Positions 63,709 to 64,000 of a stretch of DNA of 64,000 bases are shown here, in pieces (position 1 is the first letter of the stretch; every line of letters starts with the position of its first letter). The DNA comes from Buttiauxella agrestis ATCC 33320 (lineage in GTDB: Bacteria; Pseudomonadota; Gammaproteobacteria; Enterobacterales; Enterobacteriaceae). Location: assembly GCA_024169445.1 (NCBI GenBank), contig JALKFA010000001.1:4092001-4156000 (forward strand), read 5' to 3'. Below the pieces are notes generated by a model. The model was not told the DNA's origin. It saw only the letters and a program-made list of their open reading frames with translations, and made no database searches. The translations under genes were made by a program, and so were the position numbers.

Positions 63709-63933
63709 TTACTTGTCCTTTTTCGGCTTAGCTACAGGCTGCTCAGGCTGCTCAGGGGTGTCATCACCCGGTGTCGCCACTTCAAAGGTGCGGTCTTCGA
63801 TAATTTCTACCAAACCTGCCGCCGCCCATTTCTCTGCTGTCTTGTCTGCAACCTCAACCTTCGAGCCAACCTCCACCTTCTGGAGATTGGCACCGGAGAA
63901 AAGGTTATCGCTAATTACTTTTACCAGTGCCAT
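63709..63933 (-). CDS. Small phage structural protein, 74 residues
   Basis: The 74-residue product starts MALVKVISDNLFSGANLQKVEVGSKVEVADK and has a charged, Pro-rich C-terminus (TPEQPEQPVAKPKKDK). The ATG follows AAGAGGTCG. It lies between the major capsid and the connector gene, where small head-decorating or connector accessory proteins are common. Function unknown. Confidence 0.75.
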   Translation of the reverse strand: MALVKVISDNLFSGANLQKVEVGSKVEVADKTAEKWAAAGLVEIIEDRTFEVATPGDDTPEQPEQPVAKPKKDK

Positions 63934-63942
63934 GTCGACCTC

Positions 63943-64000
63943 TTAGCCGTGTGCGTAGATGACTGATTTCTTGCTGTTGATGTCGGTCTTAACCATCAAG
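63943..64000 (-). CDS. C-terminal end of the next head gene, probably the major capsid protein
   Basis: The minus strand reads LMVKTDINSKKSVIYAHG and stops at 63943, nine bases before the 74-residue gene. The ending and position (first gene upstream of connectors) suit a major capsid protein, but only about 18 residues are visible, so the identity is inferred. Confidence 0.55.
   Translation of the reverse strand, partial: LMVKTDINSKKSVIYAHG

Larger units (their letters stand above)
46479..64000. mobile_element. Left part of a siphovirus-type prophage
   Basis: Tail and head-connector genes run leftward in the usual late order (capsid C-terminus, connectors, tail terminator, tail tube, chaperone, tape measure, minor tail proteins, NlpC/P60, tip protein, tailspike). 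A repressor, antirepressor and lysogenic-conversion gene are also present. Integrase, replication, lysis and packaging genes are not in the window, so the right end and attachment sites are undefined. The left end is placed at or just before the acetylase gene by gene content only. Confidence 0.88.

Overview
The window is a chromosomal segment of a motile bacterium of the family Enterobacteriaceae. The evidence is an almost collinear E. coli/Salmonella-type block (pgsA-uvrC-uvrY-yecF-sdiA-tcyN-tcyL-dcyD-tcyJ-fliZ-fliA-fliC-fliD-fliS-fliT-amyA-yedD-yedE-yedF), an enteric tRNA-Asn next to amn, and REP/BIME repeats. I cannot name the genus. Kluyvera, Buttiauxella or Enterobacter relatives would fit, but this was not tested.

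Layout. (1) 1-11756: the end of a genomic island. It carries a visibly AT-rich urease operon (ureB partial, ureC, ureE, ureF, ureG, ureD) whose proteins resemble, from memory, those of Bacillales such as Sporosarcina pasteurii rather than Klebsiella-type ureases. It is followed by an EamA-type exporter, a protein made of three RidA domains, and a more enteric-looking nickel/cobalt permease. Decayed conjugation genes follow (a broken TraD-like coupling protein). The island ends in a 55-bp copy of the 3' end of tRNA-Asn plus its terminator, i.e. an att half-site. (2) 11898-24723: ordinary chromosome with the tetrathionate respiration locus (ttrRS divergent from ttrBCA), an eight-copy tandem BIME array, amn, an aminopeptidase P homologue and an intact tRNA-Asn. 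(3) 24883-44463: a TauE/SafE permease with a convergent LysR gene, then the pgsA-uvrC-uvrY, cystine-uptake and late flagellar blocks, with sigma-28 promoters visible for fliC and fliD. (4) 44464-46478: accessory spacer with a hexapeptide acetyltransferase, a lipoprotein gene broken by one stop codon, a degenerate BIME and a strong hairpin. (5) About 46479-64000: part of a long-tailed (siphovirus-like) prophage, structural genes leftward from the capsid C-terminus at the right edge to a tailspike, with a rightward O-antigen acetylase gene at the outer end. A compact immunity cassette (Bro-N antirepressor, Arc-like protein, divergent S24 repressor) and an exported VasI-like protein are inserted in the tail cluster.

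How the genes work together. The nickel permease can feed UreEFGD-dependent maturation of UreABC. The exporter and the triple RidA are plausible but unproven partners in nitrogen or ammonia handling. TtrSR senses tetrathionate and should activate ttrBCA together with an Fnr-like regulator. FliA drives fliC and fliDST. In the prophage, the O-acetylase probably alters the surface polysaccharide that the neighbouring tailspike recognises, and the ant/arc/repressor cassette looks like a second control switch of the P22 immI kind.

Most notable: the cross-phylum urease with triple RidA cargo, the BIME array between duplicated terminators, the tRNA-Asn att half-site, and the tail-embedded antirepressor module whose repressor lacks the usual Ala-Gly cleavage site.
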